A DNA stretch of 38,965 bases from Streptomyces poriferorum (GTDB taxonomy: Bacteria > Actinomycetota > Actinomycetes > Streptomycetales > Streptomycetaceae): positions 1 to 38,965 of the forward strand of contig NZ_JAELVH010000158.1 of assembly GCF_019399235.1 (NCBI RefSeq), given 5' to 3'. A program made the translations under genes and the position numbers. Below the pieces are notes generated by a model, which had not been told where the DNA came from, made no database searches, and was given only the letters and a program-made list of their open reading frames with translations. Of this stretch, positions 24,481 to 31,973 are shown piece after piece. Numbering within the stretch: position 1 is the stretch's first letter; each line of letters opens with the position of its first letter.

Positions 24481-24508
24481 AAGGGCCGGACCTCTCGGTC
24501 CGGCCCTT
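24481..24508. terminator. Strong bidirectional hairpin terminator
   Basis: Perfect 12-bp stem AAGGGCCGGACC / GGTCCGGCCCTT with a 4-base loop (TCTC), between the 23022-24413 gene and the convergent gene ending at 24556. It serves both. Confidence 0.9.
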
Positions 24509-24555
24509 ACGGCGTACCGTCCCGCCAGGCCGAGGCCCGCCGGGACGGTGTCACC

Positions 24556-25143
24556 TCAGCAGTAGGCCTTGGCCGCCCGCTTGGCGGTGCCCTTCTTGGG
24601 CGCTTCGGTGCACTTCACCGCACCCTCGGCCTGGACGTTCCAGCTGCGGGCCTTGCCGTAGCCCGTCTTGCCGAAACCGGTGCCGCGGGTGTTGCAGGTC
24701 TTGGCCGTGTAGTAGCCGGACGCCTTCTTGACGCCGCTGAACACCACGTAGACACCCGGCTTGTTGAAGTTGTACGTGACCGACTCGCTCTTCTCCTTGG
24801 TCTTCTCCCCGGCCTTGGAAAGGGTCCCGGAGACATGTGCGTCCATGCTGCTGATGACCCAGCTGGCCGAGTAGCTGGCGCCTGCGGACACTTCGCGCCC
24901 GGAGGTGACCGTCTGCCGGTAGGTCGCCGACTTGGTATAGGAGCCGGTGCCGTCCTTCGGGATGTTGATCTGCTTCGCGTGGGTGATCACCCAACTGTTG
25001 CTCAGGCTGGTCCATTTCGCGGACTTGTAGCCGGGCTCGCAGACGAGCGGTGCCGCATTCGCCGAGCCCGCCGGGCCCAGCGCCACGAAGGAGACGGAGG
25101 CCAGGCCCGCGGCCACGACCGTCGACAGGAATCTCTTACTCAT
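24556..25143 (-). CDS. Secreted protein of unknown function, beta-rich, possible pore-former-like core
   Basis: 195 residues. Signal peptide MSKRFLSTVVAAGLASVSFVAL, cut after SANA at about residue 30. The mature part has an alternating Ser/Thr-rich block (YRQTVTSGREVSAGASYSAS, MDAHVSGTLSK, KTKEKSESVTYNF) then GVYVVFSGVKKASGYYTAKTC. Four Cys (VCEPGY, KTCNTRG, VKCTEAP and a C-terminal Cys) suggest two disulfides. The polar-apolar alternation and the pattern of a long amphipathic hairpin resemble ETX/MTX2-type secreted proteins of Streptomyces, but this is shape only. GGGGGAAG precedes the ATG at 25143. Confidence 0.75.
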   Translation of the reverse strand: MSKRFLSTVVAAGLASVSFVALGPAGSANAAPLVCEPGYKSAKWTSLSNSWVITHAKQINIPKDGTGSYTKSATYRQTVTSGREVSAGASYSASWVISSMDAHVSGTLSKAGEKTKEKSESVTYNFNKPGVYVVFSGVKKASGYYTAKTCNTRGTGFGKTGYGKARSWNVQAEGAVKCTEAPKKGTAKRAAKAYC

Positions 25144-25166
25144 GTTACTTCCCCCGCTTTAATTCA

Positions 25167-25189
25167 GTGGCCCCTTACCCGCGGGCCAC
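25167..25189. promoter_or_regulatory. Inverted repeat upstream of the secreted-protein gene
   Basis: GTGGCCC (25167-25173) and GGGCCAC (25183-25189), 9-bp gap, 24 bp before the start of the 24556-25143 gene. Could be an operator or a leader hairpin. The rest of the gap to 25415 shows nothing else that stands out. Confidence 0.35.
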
Positions 25190-25415
25190 ATGGTCACCGA
25201 CCCGCCCAGTTGGCTAGGGCCGGTCAACCGCAGCCTATTGCGGGACGATCACGGAATGCCGCTGATTTAATCGGGACTTGAGCATTCTGAAGGGACCTGT
25301 CACGACGGCTGTGGTTTGTGAGGCGCACGGCAGTACCGCTGTTCGGCGCGCGAGACCGGGGGCCAGCGCTGCGTCGAGCCGAGGCGGTCGGCGTGCGTGG
25401 CGCCGGGGCGTGCGC

Positions 25416-26036
25416 TCACTTCCGGGAAGGGAAAGCCTCGTCGAGCGTGGGGACCGAGAGGTGGTCGGACGTCATCGCGTCCAGGACGTCGTCCACGCGT
25501 AGGTAGCGGCCCTGCTGGACTGCCGGTGTGATTCTGGCGATCGTGCCGGCCTCGCGGAGGTGGAACACGGTCCATCGGCGCGGGAACGGTTCCCGGTCCA
25601 GGGGCTCCCCGTCACGCAGGATCTGCCGCGTCCGCGGGCTCGGGCTGCGGGTTCCGTCGATCTCCTGGTTGATGGTCTCCACCGCGTCGACCCCGAAAAC
25701 CGTGCCGCTGCCGCCCCGTTCGTACATCACGAGCATCCGGGGGCGGGCCAGGGCGACGTGTTTGCTGTCGAGCGGGCAGATGTACGCGCGGTGCGCGGCG
25801 AGGTCCAGCAGGGCCTGTTCGTTCCCCGGCACGATCACCGCGTGGTTTTGCAGCGAGCGGAACCAGCCGAGCGCGGCCTCCTCGTTCCACACGAGCTTGT
25901 TGCGGCTGCGGAAAGCGGGATCGGCGACCAGGCCCCGGTATCCCATCAGCTCGATACTGCGCGGCGGGCGCCCCACCAGGGCGCCGAAGTCGGCCCTGGT
26001 CAGGACCTCGGGCAGTTCGTCGAACCAGGTCGTCAT
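25416..26036 (-). CDS. Unknown protein, third gene of the XRE-DUF397 operon, HTH-like start and PUA/ASCH-like end
   Basis: 206 residues from ATG 26036, which follows the DUF397 stop by only four bases. Residues 1-60 (EVLTRADFGALVGRPPRSIELMGYRGLVAD, then NKLVWNEEAALGWF) read like a MerR/excisionase-type helix-turn-helix. The middle (IVPGNEQALLDLAAHRAYICPLDSKHVALARPRMLVMYERGGSGTVFGVDAVE) then resembles a PUA-like/ASCH domain, the LVMYERGGSGTVFGV piece being the beta-strand and loop of those folds. The C-terminal part (FHLREAGTIARITPAVQQGRYLRVDDVLDAM) completes it. I do not recognise the family; both domain suggestions are by eye. Being coupled to a DUF5753 regulator and DUF397 partner suggests that it is the variable third component of the system. 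Confidence 0.6.
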   Translation of the reverse strand: MTTWFDELPEVLTRADFGALVGRPPRSIELMGYRGLVADPAFRSRNKLVWNEEAALGWFRSLQNHAVIVPGNEQALLDLAAHRAYICPLDSKHVALARPRMLVMYERGGSGTVFGVDAVETINQEIDGTRSPSPRTRQILRDGEPLDREPFPRRWTVFHLREAGTIARITPAVQQGRYLRVDDVLDAMTSDHLSVPTLDEAFPSRK

Positions 26037-26040
26037 GGAG

Positions 26041-26220
26041 CTATACCACCGTGTGCTTGAGGAAGGCCGCCCAGGCGGCGGGGGAGAGGGTGAGGGCGGG
26101 GACGGCGAGGTCCTTGGAGTCGCGGACGTGGATGGCGCGAGGGGAGGTGGCCACCTCGACGCAGTTGCCGCCGTCATCGCTGCTGTGGCTGCTTTTGAAC
26201 CACTGGAGGTCAGTGTTCAT
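26041..26220 (-). CDS. DUF397 domain-containing protein (XRE/DUF5753 partner)
   Basis: 59 residues. The sequence WFKSSHSSDDGGNCVEVA and VRDSKDLAVPALTLSP, AAWAAFL is textbook DUF397. These tiny proteins accompany DUF5753 regulators in Streptomyces; in described pairs (Scr1/Scr2, WhiJ/BldB-like loci) they alter the regulator's effect on development and antibiotics, and some are described as toxin-antitoxin-like. Its ATG overlaps the stop of the regulator gene (ATGA at 26217-26220). Confidence 0.92.
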   Translation of the reverse strand: MNTDLQWFKSSHSSDDGGNCVEVATSPRAIHVRDSKDLAVPALTLSPAAWAAFLKHTVV

Positions 26221-27029
26221 AGGCCCTTTGCCGTCTGTTCGATCAGTTTCCGTGACTCTTCTGGGTTGAGAGCTTGTGTCCGCACAATGCCATATCTGGC
26301 GAACAGCCTTCCCAGATGGTCTGGTTCGCTGACAAGGAAGTTCCGGGTGTGGACCTCCAGGTACGCCAGCCGCCGTCGGTCATCGGTCTCCAGCAGGACG
26401 AAGGACCCACTCAGTCCCCCGTGTGTCTCCCGCTGTGGTGACATGACCTGCATATGCACGTGGCGCAGCTGACTGACCTCAATAATGTGGTGGAGCTGCG
26501 CTCGGTGTACGTCTCGTCCACCGATGGGTCGATTGAGCGCGCCGACTTCCAGGACGAAGCTGATGTCCGGCAACGGTGTGCGGGTCAGCATGTGTTGTCG
26601 TGCGAGACGGCCCGCGACCAATCCCTCGATCTCGTCATCATCAAGGGGCGGGCAGGCGCCTCTGAACAGGGCGCGTGCGTGTGCCTCGGTCTGAAGCAGT
26701 CCAGGCACGACGTGGGACTCGTACTCGTATCGCGCCCTGGCTGTCGCTTCCTCTTCGGCGAACGGGCCGAACCAGGAAGCCACACGGCTGGACGTCAACT
26801 TCCCGCCTGCGGCGATCAGAGCACCGTCGGCACCGAGTGCGGCGTCGGCCTGTGGGGTGAAGCCCCCCTTCGGCGGCCGGTCCCCCCGCTCCACCATCGC
26901 CACCTGCGACTTGGAGAAACCGATCTTCTGCCCCAACCCCTCCTGAGAGAGCCCGGCCCGTTCGCGGTAGTGCCGCAACAACGCCCCGAACATCTCGGCG
27001 TTGCCGCCCCCGTTATTACTGGTGTGCAC
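26217..27029 (-). CDS. Scr1/WhiJ-like XRE regulator with DUF5753 domain
   Basis: 270 residues from GTG 27029 with GGGGGTCGGG upstream. N-terminal XRE helix-turn-helix at about 12-66 (LRHYRERAGLSQEGLGQKIG, FSKSQVAMVERGDRP), then DUF5753 (WFGPFAEEEATARARYEYES, VVPGLLQTEAHARAL, ISFVLEVGALNRPIGG, PEESRKLIEQT). In this family the regulator represses its own operon and its activity is tuned by the small DUF397 protein. The start codon falls inside the first of three GTGCACA sites (27024-27060), consistent with autoregulation. An alternative start at 27059 is weaker. Confidence 0.9.
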   Translation of the reverse strand: MHTSNNGGGNAEMFGALLRHYRERAGLSQEGLGQKIGFSKSQVAMVERGDRPPKGGFTPQADAALGADGALIAAGGKLTSSRVASWFGPFAEEEATARARYEYESHVVPGLLQTEAHARALFRGACPPLDDDEIEGLVAGRLARQHMLTRTPLPDISFVLEVGALNRPIGGRDVHRAQLHHIIEVSQLRHVHMQVMSPQRETHGGLSGSFVLLETDDRRRLAYLEVHTRNFLVSEPDHLGRLFARYGIVRTQALNPEESRKLIEQTAKGL

Positions 27030-27060
27030 AGCCCGACCCCCAAGTGCACAACAGTGCACA
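27024..27060. promoter_or_regulatory. Three phased GTGCACA sites between the XRE operon and the divergent gene
   Basis: GTGCACA at 27024-27030, 27044-27050 and 27054-27060: starts differ by 20 and 10 bp, that is two and one helical turns, so all face the same side of the helix. Each core GTGCAC is itself a palindrome. The first overlaps the GTG start codon of the XRE gene and all lie in the 81-bp gap to the gene at 27111. They are the best candidates for the operator of the XRE protein. Confidence 0.75.
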
Positions 27061-27110
27061 GACGCCTTGTGTCCCTGGTCACGGTACGTGCGCGCGCCGA
27101 AGCTTTCCGC

Positions 27111-27536
27111 ATGGAACCGAAAAATTCACCGGACCTGATGCCCTCCTGGATCCCCGCGACCGGCCACGCCCTCCGTCACGCCGGGATCCACTTCGACGCC
27201 GTACGGATCATCGGCGTCCTGGGCGAGCAAGTGGCTTACGAGGTCATGCAGTTCACGGACTTCCGGGCGGGGCCCATCGTCCGGTCGAGCATCGGCGAGC
27301 GGAGCATGTACTTCCTGCTGCCGCCCGGGAGTGCCCGCGCCTATCGATGGCCCGTCGGGGCCGAGGCGTTGGTACGGGAAGGAGCGGCCTTCGTCGGGGT
27401 GCCTGCCGTGCACGGGCTGACGTACCCGCTGGACTGGCGTTCTCTGCCGAGCGCTCAAGTCCCGTTCGTGGACGCGGAACTGCTGTTCGAGCTGTTGCGG
27501 AAGGTGGTCGACGACGAGATTCGTGCTGTACGGTGA
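27111..27536 (+). CDS. Hypothetical protein divergent from the XRE operon
   Basis: 141 residues from ATG 27111. Soluble: MEPKNSPDLMPSWIPATGHALRHAGIHFDAVRI, LGEQVAYEVMQFTDFRAGPIVRSSIGERSMYFLLPPGSARAYRW and FVGVPAVHGLTYPLDWRSLPSAQVPFVDAELLFELLRKVV. The latter half resembles the small proteins found in Streptomyces integrative elements and regulator islands, but I cannot name it. It has no ribosome site, so it may be leaderless. It shares the GTGCACA region. Confidence 0.65.
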   Translation: MEPKNSPDLMPSWIPATGHALRHAGIHFDAVRIIGVLGEQVAYEVMQFTDFRAGPIVRSSIGERSMYFLLPPGSARAYRWPVGAEALVREGAAFVGVPAVHGLTYPLDWRSLPSAQVPFVDAELLFELLRKVVDDEIRAVR

Positions 27537-27648
27537 TCGCGTTGTTACGCTCCGTGCGCTTCCGCGCATGGGGCGGCCCCCGGCGGTGTTACCAGCACCG
27601 TATGCCGAGGGCCTTCACCCCGCGATGGACAAGTGAGGTCCACCGAGA

Positions 27649-28659
27649 ATGCTTTGCCATGCTATCTCGCCGCCCTACGGCTACGTGAAGGCGTCGCACG
27701 ACGTCGTCCGTCATCCGGAGCTCAACAGCGACGCGAAGATCCTGATCGCCTACGTGCAGGGCCTCCCCGAGAAGTGGGCCGGTAAGCCCCTCGGCGAGCA
27801 CGCCAAGAGGCTCGGCCTGAAGGGGCGTGCCTACCAGAAGGCCAAGGGGCTGCTCAAGAAGTTCGGGTTCGTCCACGAGTGGCGGCGCCAGGACGACGGC
27901 GGGCTGTGGGTGACCGATCAGCTCATGTCCAATGTTCCGCTCACGGACCGCGAGGCTCGGCGCATCCATGACAAAAGAGCTGAATCGCCGCAGGTGGGAC
28001 CGAGTGACCACTATCCGACGGTCGGTCAACCGAGGGCTCGGTCCGTCGGTGGTTACCTACCTGAAGGTGAAGAACGGGAGAAGAACTCCTCCCACCCACC
28101 CACCGAAGTGCCCGAGATCGCGAATGAATCCGTGGAGCCGGAGGCCGAGCCCACGGACCCGCAAGTCATCCAGGCCGAGCGCGTGTTGCTCTCCCTCCGG
28201 CATACCGACCTCCAGCTGCGTCTCGGCGCTCGTGAGGCCCGCAGCCTGGCCGGGACGGCCGCCGAGTGGTTGCGGCGTGGGGCGGACGCGGCGGAGCTGC
28301 GGCTGGCGCTCAGCAGAGGGCTGCCCGAAGACGGGGTCCGGAGCGCCCGCGGGTTCCTGTGGAAGCGGCTGGAGATGCTGATGCCGGAGCCGAGGCGCGC
28401 TGAGCCGCCTGTTCCTGCCCCTCCCGCCCTTGGCGAGCCCATCGCGTGCGAGGCGCAGCAGGAGGGTGCTGAGCACGTCTTCCGGCCCAGGGGAGAGGAG
28501 ACCGTGTGCCGGCCGTGCAGGCAGGAGGCCGCCTGGGTGGCGCACACGGTCAAGTGGGAGCCGCCGCCCCTGGGCGACGACTACAAGAAGCCCGAGTCGC
28601 TGCCCTGGCGGGAGCGGGTCGCCGCTCTCCTGGCGGCGGAAGCGGGCGCCGCCGAGTGA
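27649..28659 (+). CDS. Helix-turn-helix domain protein, Streptomyces-conserved
   Basis: 336 residues. N-terminal winged-helix-like part of about 100 residues (SHDVVRHPELNSDAKILIAYVQGLPEKWAGK, LGLKGRAYQKAKGLLKKFGFVHEWRRQDDG, LWVTDQLMSNVPL) then an acidic linker (EVPEIANESVEPEAEPTD) and a second helical part (AERVLLSLRHTDLQLRLGAREARSLAGTAAEWLRRG). A C-terminal CxxC pair (ETVCRPCRQEAAW, with a His in EHVFRP) could hold zinc. This layout is common in Streptomyces, usually next to XRE/DUF397 genes, with role unknown, perhaps replication or regulation. GAGG precedes the ATG. Confidence 0.75.
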   Translation: MLCHAISPPYGYVKASHDVVRHPELNSDAKILIAYVQGLPEKWAGKPLGEHAKRLGLKGRAYQKAKGLLKKFGFVHEWRRQDDGGLWVTDQLMSNVPLTDREARRIHDKRAESPQVGPSDHYPTVGQPRARSVGGYLPEGEEREKNSSHPPTEVPEIANESVEPEAEPTDPQVIQAERVLLSLRHTDLQLRLGAREARSLAGTAAEWLRRGADAAELRLALSRGLPEDGVRSARGFLWKRLEMLMPEPRRAEPPVPAPPALGEPIACEAQQEGAEHVFRPRGEETVCRPCRQEAAWVAHTVKWEPPPLGDDYKKPESLPWRERVAALLAAEAGAAE

Positions 28660-28756
28660 GGGCGTACGGCTGTTCGTGGTGTGGCGGTGGTGTCGTGCGC
28701 GCGGTGGAGCGAGGACAGTGGGCCGGGGGGCCTGGACGGCGGACCGAGGAGGACCG

Positions 28757-29428
28757 ATGACGGATGCCGTGATGGAGCTGTGGAGCGGGGCGCGAGCGGC
28801 GCGGGACCCTGCATGGGTGCGCAGGCAACTGCTGGAGGCCGGGCGGACCTTGTTCGCCATGTACGGCTACGCCCACACCGGTGTCGAGGATCTGTGCGCC
28901 GCCGCGCACGTGGAAGTGTGGGAGTTCAAGCGTGAGTTCGAGTCGCGCGAGGCGCTGCTCGTCGACCTGTACGACGAGGTGGCGACGCGGGGCATGCGGG
29001 CGTCCGAGACGGAGCTGTCCGCCGAGGGCATCGAGACCTGTCCGACCGAGGAGCGGGTCAACCGGCTCTTCGACGCCTACGTGAAGGCCGTCACGAAGGA
29101 TCCGCGGGATGCGAGGGTGGCGTTCGTCGAGGTGCTCGGGGTGAGCAGGGAGATGGAGGAGCACCTCACGATGTGGCGGTCGGTGTGGGTGGAGTTCCTG
29201 ACCCAGGAGGCCGAGCGCGCGAGGCTGCGCGGGCACGGGGTCGACAACAACCTCGCCGTGGTGGTGAAGGTGCTGACCCGGTCCGTCGACGAGCTCCTCG
29301 CGCATCATGGCCGCCGCCCGCGCCAGGTGCCGCCCGAGTGGCTGACCAGCGAGTTCACCCGGCTGTCCATGGCCATGATCGGACCGGCGGGGGTCGGGCC
29401 CGCGGAGCCCGCAGACTCCTCCGTTTGA
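28757..29428 (+). CDS. TetR/AcrR family transcriptional regulator
   Basis: 223 residues from ATG 28757, with GAGGAGGACC upstream. The helix-turn-helix lies at about 25-72 (LLEAGRTLFAMYGYAHTGVEDLCAAAHVEVWEFKREFESREALLV), then a helical C-terminal domain (VNRLFDAYVKAVTKDPRDARVAFVEVLG). The recognition helix carries W in place of the usual Y, so it is somewhat divergent. It precedes the XRE-cupin regulator in the same direction. Ligand and target unknown. Confidence 0.85.
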   Translation: MTDAVMELWSGARAARDPAWVRRQLLEAGRTLFAMYGYAHTGVEDLCAAAHVEVWEFKREFESREALLVDLYDEVATRGMRASETELSAEGIETCPTEERVNRLFDAYVKAVTKDPRDARVAFVEVLGVSREMEEHLTMWRSVWVEFLTQEAERARLRGHGVDNNLAVVVKVLTRSVDELLAHHGRRPRQVPPEWLTSEFTRLSMAMIGPAGVGPAEPADSSV

Positions 29429-29496
29429 CAACACCGGTTGCCGGGTCGGCAAATGGAGGGATGGCAGAAGACAAGGCTGGAACAGAGGGCGGCACG

Positions 29497-30090
29497 ATGG
29501 GGGACGACGAGCTGTCGTCCGTCCTGACCGGCGTCGGACCGCGGCTGCGCGCACTGCGCACCGAGCGCGGGACGACGCTGGCGCAGCTGAGCGAGACGAC
29601 CGGGATCTCGCTCAGCACGCTGTCCCGGCTGGAGTCCGGTGGCCGCAAGCCCACCCTGGAGCTGCTGCTCCCGCTGGCGAAGGCGTACGGGGTGCAACTG
29701 GACGAGCTCGTCGGGGCTCCCGAGACGGGTGACCCGCGGGTCACCTTCCGGCCGTTCAAGCGGCACGGCATGACGTTCGTGCCGCTGACCCGGCACCTCA
29801 GCGGGGTGAACGCGTACAAGCAGGTCATGCCCGGTGCGACGGGTACCGAGGGGCCGGTCGAGCAGCGGGTGCACGAGGGGTACGAGTGGCTGTACGTGCT
29901 CTCGGGGCGGCTGCGGCTCGTGCTGGGGGATCACGACCTGGTGCTCACGGCGGGGGAAGTGGCGGAGTTCGACACGCACACCCCGCACTGGTGGGGCGCG
30001 GCCGGGCCGGAGCCGGTGGAGTTCCTCAGCCTGTTCGGACCGCAGGGGGAGCGGATGCACGTACGGGCGAAGCCGACGGGGAAGGGATGA
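29497..30090 (+). CDS. XRE family regulator with C-terminal cupin domain
   Basis: 197 residues from ATG 29497, with GAGGG upstream; an earlier in-frame ATG at 29461 lacks a site. Helix-turn-helix at about 10-65 (LRALRTERGTTLAQLSETTG, ISLSTLSRLESGGRKPTLELLLPLA), then a single cupin barrel (HEGYEWLYVLSGRLRLVLGDHDLVLTAGEVAEFDTHTPHWWGAAGPEPVEFLSLFG) with the usual His and Glu metal-site residues. Such proteins sense small ligands, often amino acids or amines, in the cupin and repress nearby catabolic genes; target unclear. Its end overlaps the SGNH hydrolase gene by 65 bp. Confidence 0.88.
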   Translation: MGDDELSSVLTGVGPRLRALRTERGTTLAQLSETTGISLSTLSRLESGGRKPTLELLLPLAKAYGVQLDELVGAPETGDPRVTFRPFKRHGMTFVPLTRHLSGVNAYKQVMPGATGTEGPVEQRVHEGYEWLYVLSGRLRLVLGDHDLVLTAGEVAEFDTHTPHWWGAAGPEPVEFLSLFGPQGERMHVRAKPTGKG

Positions 30091-30781
30091 GGGGGTCGCT
30101 CGCGGCGCGGTACGGCCCGCCCAGCCCCCACGCCTGGTGCATCGCGTCGGCGTAGGCGGCCGCGAGTCTGTGTTCGCCCGACGGGCCCGGGTGCGTACCG
30201 TCGTACGTGTCCGTGTGGATGTCGTAGCCGGACGGGTACGAGGCCAGCAGGAGCGGGGACGCCGCGGTGTCGAGGTCGGCCACCGTCTTGGCGAGGAGTT
30301 CGTTGAAGCGGGCGCACTCCGCGGCGAAGGGGGCGTCGGACTCCGCCCGGATGTTCGGTATGACGGGGAGCAGTACGCATCTGATGTGCGGGTTCGCCGT
30401 GCGGGCCGCGGTGAGGAAGGCGCGGGCGTTCAGCGCGGTCTGCTCGCTGTCCGTGTAGAAGCCGAGGTCTATCAGGCCGAGCGAGACGAGCAGGACGTCC
30501 GCCCGGTGCTCGGTGACCGTGCCCGCGATCACCGGGGCCATGTGCAGCCAGCCCTCGCCCCAGCCGGCCAGGTGGCGGCGGGCGTCGGCGGGGAAGCCGG
30601 GGACGGCGTAGGCGGTCGAGGCGGGCGAGCCCGTGTCGGCGTCGTACAGCTCGGTGCGCGGGCCGACGAGGGCGTACGGGCCGTCGAAGGACGCTTCGAG
30701 GTGCTGCCACATGCGGTAGCGCCATGTGAAGTCCCCGGCGCGTCCGATGGTCATGGAATCGCCGACACACATGAAACGCAT
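30026..30781 (-). CDS. SGNH/GDSL-type hydrolase
   Basis: 251 residues from ATG 30781. Catalytic Ser in block I, FMCVGDSMTIG (Ser9); the Asp-x-x-His of block V is in YDGTHPGPSGEH (Asp194, His197). In block III the usual GxND reads GLID (LLVSLGLIDLG), so the Asn that helps form the oxyanion hole is replaced, which may mean altered activity. No signal peptide. It acts on ester or acyl groups in general. Its 3' end overlaps the XRE-cupin gene, on the opposite strand. Confidence 0.85.
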   Translation of the reverse strand: MRFMCVGDSMTIGRAGDFTWRYRMWQHLEASFDGPYALVGPRTELYDADTGSPASTAYAVPGFPADARRHLAGWGEGWLHMAPVIAGTVTEHRADVLLVSLGLIDLGFYTDSEQTALNARAFLTAARTANPHIRCVLLPVIPNIRAESDAPFAAECARFNELLAKTVADLDTAASPLLLASYPSGYDIHTDTYDGTHPGPSGEHRLAAAYADAMHQAWGLGGPYRAASDPLIPSPSASPVRASAPPAVRTG

Positions 30782-30839
30782 GGCGCCATCATGGCGGATC
30801 ATGGCTCCGGCCTGCGACGTGACGATGGACACTTGTGCC

Positions 30840-31841
30840 ATGCGTTCGTACCGACTGACCGTTTCCGCTGCCGCCACCGCTCTGCTGTCCCTCGCGGCGG
30901 CGGCCCCTGCCGTGGCCGACGGCGGGGATGCCGACCGGAGCTTCACGATCGAGGACCCGCGGATCACCGAGTCCAGTGGCCTGGCCGCCAGCCGCGCCCA
31001 CCCGGGGATCTACTGGACGCACAACGACAGCGACGACGGGCCGTACGTCTTCGCCGTCGACTCCCGCACCGGGAAGACCGTCGCCAGGATCACCATGAAG
31101 GGCGTGGGCGCGCCCCGGGACGTGGAGGCGATCTCGCTGGGGCCCGACGGGAACCTGTACGTCGGTGACATCGGCGACAACCTGAACGGCAGCTGGGACC
31201 ACGTGTGGATCTACCGCTTCCCCGAGCCGAAGGAGCTCCGGGACCAGGTGGTCAGGGCCACCCAGTTCGATGTGAAGTACGCCGACGGCGCGCGCAACGC
31301 GGAGGCGCTGATGGTCCACCCGAAGACGGGCCGGGTGTACATCGCGTCGAAGAACGAGGACGGCGGCGGGCTGTACGAAGGGCCCGCGAAGCTCACGACC
31401 GGCGGGGACAACGTGTTCCGGCGGGTCGGCGAGGTGCCGTGGGTGACGGACGGGGCGTTCTCGCCGGACGGCAAGGAGCTGGTGCTGCGCTCGTACTTCA
31501 GCGCGCGCGGCTACCCCTTCGCGAACGGGCGGCTGGGCAAGGACTACCCGGTCGAGTCCCCGCTGCTCGGGCAGTCGGAGTCGGTGACGTACACGGCGGA
31601 CGGTTCGGCGCTGATGTACGGCTCCGAGGGCGAGCAGAGCGATGTGGTGCGGGTGGACCTGAAGAGCGGCGGGGGCGACGGGCCCGCCCGGGCCGGTGGC
31701 ACGTCGCCGTCGTCCGCCGGGGCGGGCAGCACCGCGGGCGGGGACGGGGTGCCGGTGAAGGGCACGACGCTGACCGGGATCGCCGTGCTCGCCGGGATCG
31801 GGCTGCTGCTGTTCCTGGGGAGGCGGCGCCGGCAGGGGTGA
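30840..31841 (+). CDS. Secreted, membrane-anchored beta-propeller-like protein
   Basis: 333 residues from ATG 30840, which begins a signal peptide (MRSYRLTVSAAATALLSLAAAAPAVA, cut near residue 26). Beta-propeller-like repeats: SRAHPGIYWTHNDSDDGPYVFAVD, LGPDGNLYVGDIGDN, MVHPKTGRVYIASKNEDG and SPDGKELVLRSYFSARGYP. After a Ser/Gly/Ala linker the C-terminus has one hydrophobic helix and a basic tail (TLTGIAVLAGIGLLLFLGRRRRQG), like a sortase or membrane anchor but without an LPXTG. Function unknown. It is divergent from the SGNH gene, with 58 bp between starts. Confidence 0.82.
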   Translation: MRSYRLTVSAAATALLSLAAAAPAVADGGDADRSFTIEDPRITESSGLAASRAHPGIYWTHNDSDDGPYVFAVDSRTGKTVARITMKGVGAPRDVEAISLGPDGNLYVGDIGDNLNGSWDHVWIYRFPEPKELRDQVVRATQFDVKYADGARNAEALMVHPKTGRVYIASKNEDGGGLYEGPAKLTTGGDNVFRRVGEVPWVTDGAFSPDGKELVLRSYFSARGYPFANGRLGKDYPVESPLLGQSESVTYTADGSALMYGSEGEQSDVVRVDLKSGGGDGPARAGGTSPSSAGAGSTAGGDGVPVKGTTLTGIAVLAGIGLLLFLGRRRRQG

Positions 31842-31973
31842 CGCGTCCTTCCGGTCGGGCGGGTTTTCCACAGGCCGGGACGCGGGGCTTCCCGCTGCGT
31901 CATCCTGAGGCGGCAGGGGCACGGCCGACGCACGGCCGACGTACGGAGCAGAGCACGGGGGTGCGGCACCACG

